From assembly GCA_041581635.1 (NCBI GenBank), contig JBFICW010000026.1, forward strand, positions 1 through 35,026: a stretch of DNA of 35,026 bases. The letters run 5' to 3'. Below, piece by piece: positions 32,861-35,026 of the stretch. Position numbers and translations under genes: made by a program. This stretch comes from Porticoccus sp041581635. GTDB taxonomy: Bacteria > Pseudomonadota > Gammaproteobacteria > Pseudomonadales > Porticoccaceae. Within the stretch, counting starts at the first letter, position 1; each line of letters begins with the position of its first letter. The notes beneath the pieces were generated by a model. It saw nothing but the letters and a program-made list of their open reading frames with translations, was not told the DNA's origin and searched no databases.

Positions 32861-35026
32861 ATGAACCCTGTAACAAAAACATTTCAGTATGGTAATCATA
32901 CCGTCACTTTGGAAACTGGACGTATTGCGCGCCAGGCCACAGCTGCAGTGCTCTGTACCATGGATAAGACGTCAGTGCTTTGCACCGTCGTTGCCGCCAA
33001 AGAAGCTAAAGAGGGACAAGACTTTTTCCCTCTCGGCGTCCACTACATTGAGAAGGCTTATGCTGCTGGTAAAATTCCGGGTGGATTTTTTAAGCGTGAA
33101 GGTCGTCCCAATGAAAAGGAGACGTTGACCTCCCGTCTGATCGATCGGCCAATTCGCCCATTGTTCCCCAATGGTTTTAAGAATGAGGTGCAGGTTGTCT
33201 GTACGGTGATGTCAGCAGAAAAGAATATCGACCCAGATATTGTCGCCATGATTGGTGTGTCTGCTGCTCTATCTATCTCTGGGGTACCGTTCAATGGCCC
33301 CGTGGGTGGCGCTCGTGTTGGTTATAACACTGATAAAGGCTACATGTTAAATCCAACCTACTCCGAGTTAACTGAGTCCGATTTGGACATGGTTGTAGCT
33401 GGTACCAAAGATGCGGTATTGATGGTTGAGTCTGAAGCCAGTGAATTGCCCGAAGATATTATGTTGGGTGCGGTACTGTTTGCCCACCAAGAAATGCAGG
33501 CTGTTGTTCAAGTTATTGCTGAACTCGCCAGTGAAGTAGGTAAGCCTCGCTGGGATTGGCAGGCAGCACCTGAAAATCAAGCGCTGGCTGAGGCGCTGAA
33601 GAGCAAAGTTGGTGAAGGCCTTGATAATGCCTATCGCACAATCGACAAACAGCAACGTGTGGCGCAACTAGAGACTCTGCGTAATGAGGCGTTGAGCCTG
33701 GCTGATGAAGCAGCTGGCATCAGTGAAGAAGATGTTCGCGATGGTTTCAAAAAGCTTGAGAAGAAGATTGTTCGTGGTCGGATTACCCGTGGAGAGCCTC
33801 GTATCGATGGCCGTGACAGTACAACGGTTCGTGCTATCGACGTAGAAGTTGGTGTATTGGCCAAAGCTCACGGTACTGCGTTGTTTACCCGTGGTGAAAC
33901 CCAGGCATTGGTTGCCGCCACCTTGGGTTCTATGCGCGACGCTCAGCTGATCGACGCGTTGGAAGGCAGACGTGAAGATCCCTTTATGCTGCATTATAAC
34001 TTCCCTCCCTATTCGGTTGGTGAGTGTGGTCGTATGGGCTTTACAGGTCGCCGTGAAGTGGGCCATGGTCGTTTGGCTCGTCGTGGTATTGCTGCAGTAT
34101 TACCTTCCCCTGAGGAATTTCCTTACGCCATGCGCGTAGTATCCGAAATTACTGAATCCAATGGTTCCAGCTCAATGGCTTCCGTGTGTGGTTCAAGCTT
34201 GGCGTTAATGGATGCTGGTGTGCCCCTGAAGGCCCCTGTTGCCGGTATCGCCATGGGATTGGTTAAAGAAGAAGACGGTTTTGCTGTCTTAACCGATATT
34301 CTGGGTGATGAAGATCACTTGGGCGATATGGATTTCAAAGTGGCAGGTACGGCGAAAGGCGTGACCGCTTTGCAAATGGATATTAAGATTGAAGGCATCA
34401 CTGAAGAAATTATGGAGATTGCACTGGAGCAAGCGCTTCATGCTCGCCTCCATATTCTTGGAGAAATGAATAAGGTTATCTCTAGCGGGCGTGATGAGGT
34501 ATCTGATACTGCACCTCGTTACCATACAATGAAAATTGATCCAGACAAGATCCGTGACGTCATTGGTAAAGGTGGTGCGACGATTCGTTCTTTGACTGAA
34601 GAGACGGGCGCAACCATCGACATTAGTGATGATGGCAGCATCCGTATTTACAGTGATGATGCCGATGGCCTCAAAGATGCGATCTTCCGCATTGAAGAGA
34701 TTACTGCAGAAGCTGAGATTGGTCGTATTTACGATGGCACCGTGGCTCGTATCGTCGATTTTGGTGCATTTGTAACCATTATGCCGGGTACTGATGGTTT
34801 GCTGCACATTTCTCAAATTGCTCAAGAGCGTGTCGAGAAAGTCACAGACTACCTGAAGGAAGGTCAGCAAATTAGAGTTAAAGTGCTCGATGTCGACGCA
34901 CGTGGTCGTATCAAGCTTTCCTTGAAAGAAGCGATAGCGGAAGAAAGCGGTGCAGAGGCAGTTGCCGAACAGCAGCCAGAAGTGGAGTCTGCTCCAGCTG
35001 CTGATGCATCTGAGACCACTGAAAAA
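32861..35026 (+). CDS. pnp: Polyribonucleotide nucleotidyltransferase (PNPase), cut by right window edge
   Basis: 722 codons are seen with no stop, so the gene runs past the edge, probably by only a few codons (E. coli 711 residues). The order is a first RNase PH domain (AAGKIPGGFFKREGRP, SRLIDRPIRPLFP), a helical linker, a second catalytic RNase PH domain (HYNFPPYSVGECGRMG, EITESNGSSSMASVCG, then GDEDHLGDMDFKVAG with the metal-binding Asp residues), a KH domain (RDVIGKGGATIRSLTEETGA) and an S1 domain (YDGTVARIVDFGAFVTI). It is a phosphorolytic 3'-5' exonuclease and part of the RNA degradosome. AAGGAA lies eight bases before the ATG. The tail after S1 is acidic and Ala/Glu-rich. Confidence 0.98.
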   Translation, partial: MNPVTKTFQYGNHTVTLETGRIARQATAAVLCTMDKTSVLCTVVAAKEAKEGQDFFPLGVHYIEKAYAAGKIPGGFFKREGRPNEKETLTSRLIDRPIRPLFPNGFKNEVQVVCTVMSAEKNIDPDIVAMIGVSAALSISGVPFNGPVGGARVGYNTDKGYMLNPTYSELTESDLDMVVAGTKDAVLMVESEASELPEDIMLGAVLFAHQEMQAVVQVIAELASEVGKPRWDWQAAPENQALAEALKSKVGEGLDNAYRTIDKQQRVAQLETLRNEALSLADEAAGISEEDVRDGFKKLEKKIVRGRITRGEPRIDGRDSTTVRAIDVEVGVLAKAHGTALFTRGETQALVAATLGSMRDAQLIDALEGRREDPFMLHYNFPPYSVGECGRMGFTGRREVGHGRLARRGIAAVLPSPEEFPYAMRVVSEITESNGSSSMASVCGSSLALMDAGVPLKAPVAGIAMGLVKEEDGFAVLTDILGDEDHLGDMDFKVAGTAKGVTALQMDIKIEGITEEIMEIALEQALHARLHILGEMNKVISSGRDEVSDTAPRYHTMKIDPDKIRDVIGKGGATIRSLTEETGATIDISDDGSIRIYSDDADGLKDAIFRIEEITAEAEIGRIYDGTVARIVDFGAFVTIMPGTDGLLHISQIAQERVEKVTDYLKEGQQIRVKVLDVDARGRIKLSLKEAIAEESGAEAVAEQQPEVESAPAADASETTEK

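Overview
The window is a housekeeping segment of a gammaproteobacterial chromosome. The gene order smpB, ratA-rnfH, bamE/fur, recN/grpE-dnaK-dnaJ, dapB-carAB-greA, yhbY/rlmE-ftsH-folP-glmM-tpiA-secG, tRNA-Leu, tRNA-fMet, rimP-nusA-infB-rbfA-truB-rpsO-pnp is, as I recall it, the order found in Pseudomonas aeruginosa. The right half is also close to the E. coli secG-leuU / metY-rimP-nusA region. The proteins look Pseudomonas-like rather than enterobacterial (for example a Fur without the usual CxxC pair). A Pseudomonadales or Cellvibrionales-type organism, possibly marine, is the best guess; species cannot be assigned by eye.

Region by region. Positions 1-895 hold the 5' end of the tmRNA gene, which runs off the left edge, and smpB. 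These are the two partners of trans-translation, both on the minus strand and separated by about 370 bases without a gene. Positions 1039-3196 are a plus-strand cluster: a sodium-dependent NSS-family transporter, then ratA and rnfH, joined by one-base stop/start overlaps. bamE (minus) and fur (plus) are divergent. Positions 4188-6728 are the accessory part of the window: a membrane-bound GGDEF protein, an unrecognised six-cysteine secreted protein, and a 34-codon one-helix membrane protein with a good ribosome binding site. recN (minus) and grpE (plus) diverge, and a clear sigma-32 heat-shock promoter drives grpE-dnaK-dnaJ. dapB ends in a strong terminator. A second strong terminator lies in the leader upstream of carAB, which suggests attenuation or a small RNA. 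greA overlaps carB by one base.

From 18.7 kb to the right edge lies an rRNA-maturation, proteostasis, folate, cell-wall precursor, glycolysis and secretion block (yhbY, rlmE, ftsH, folP, glmM, tpiA, secG), then two tRNAs and the translation/transcription-factor block. The initiator tRNA has its own near-consensus sigma-70 promoter and a hairpin-rich 5' leader, and at least two terminator-like hairpins separate it from rimP. pnp is cut by the right edge.

No CRISPR array, insertion sequence, prophage, defence system or biosynthetic cluster is visible. The most useful observations are small: an unannotated small membrane protein, an orphan terminator between ssrA and smpB, a compound RNA structure between dnaK and dnaJ, the carAB leader terminator, a Fur lacking structural-zinc cysteines, and frequent TTG start codons.
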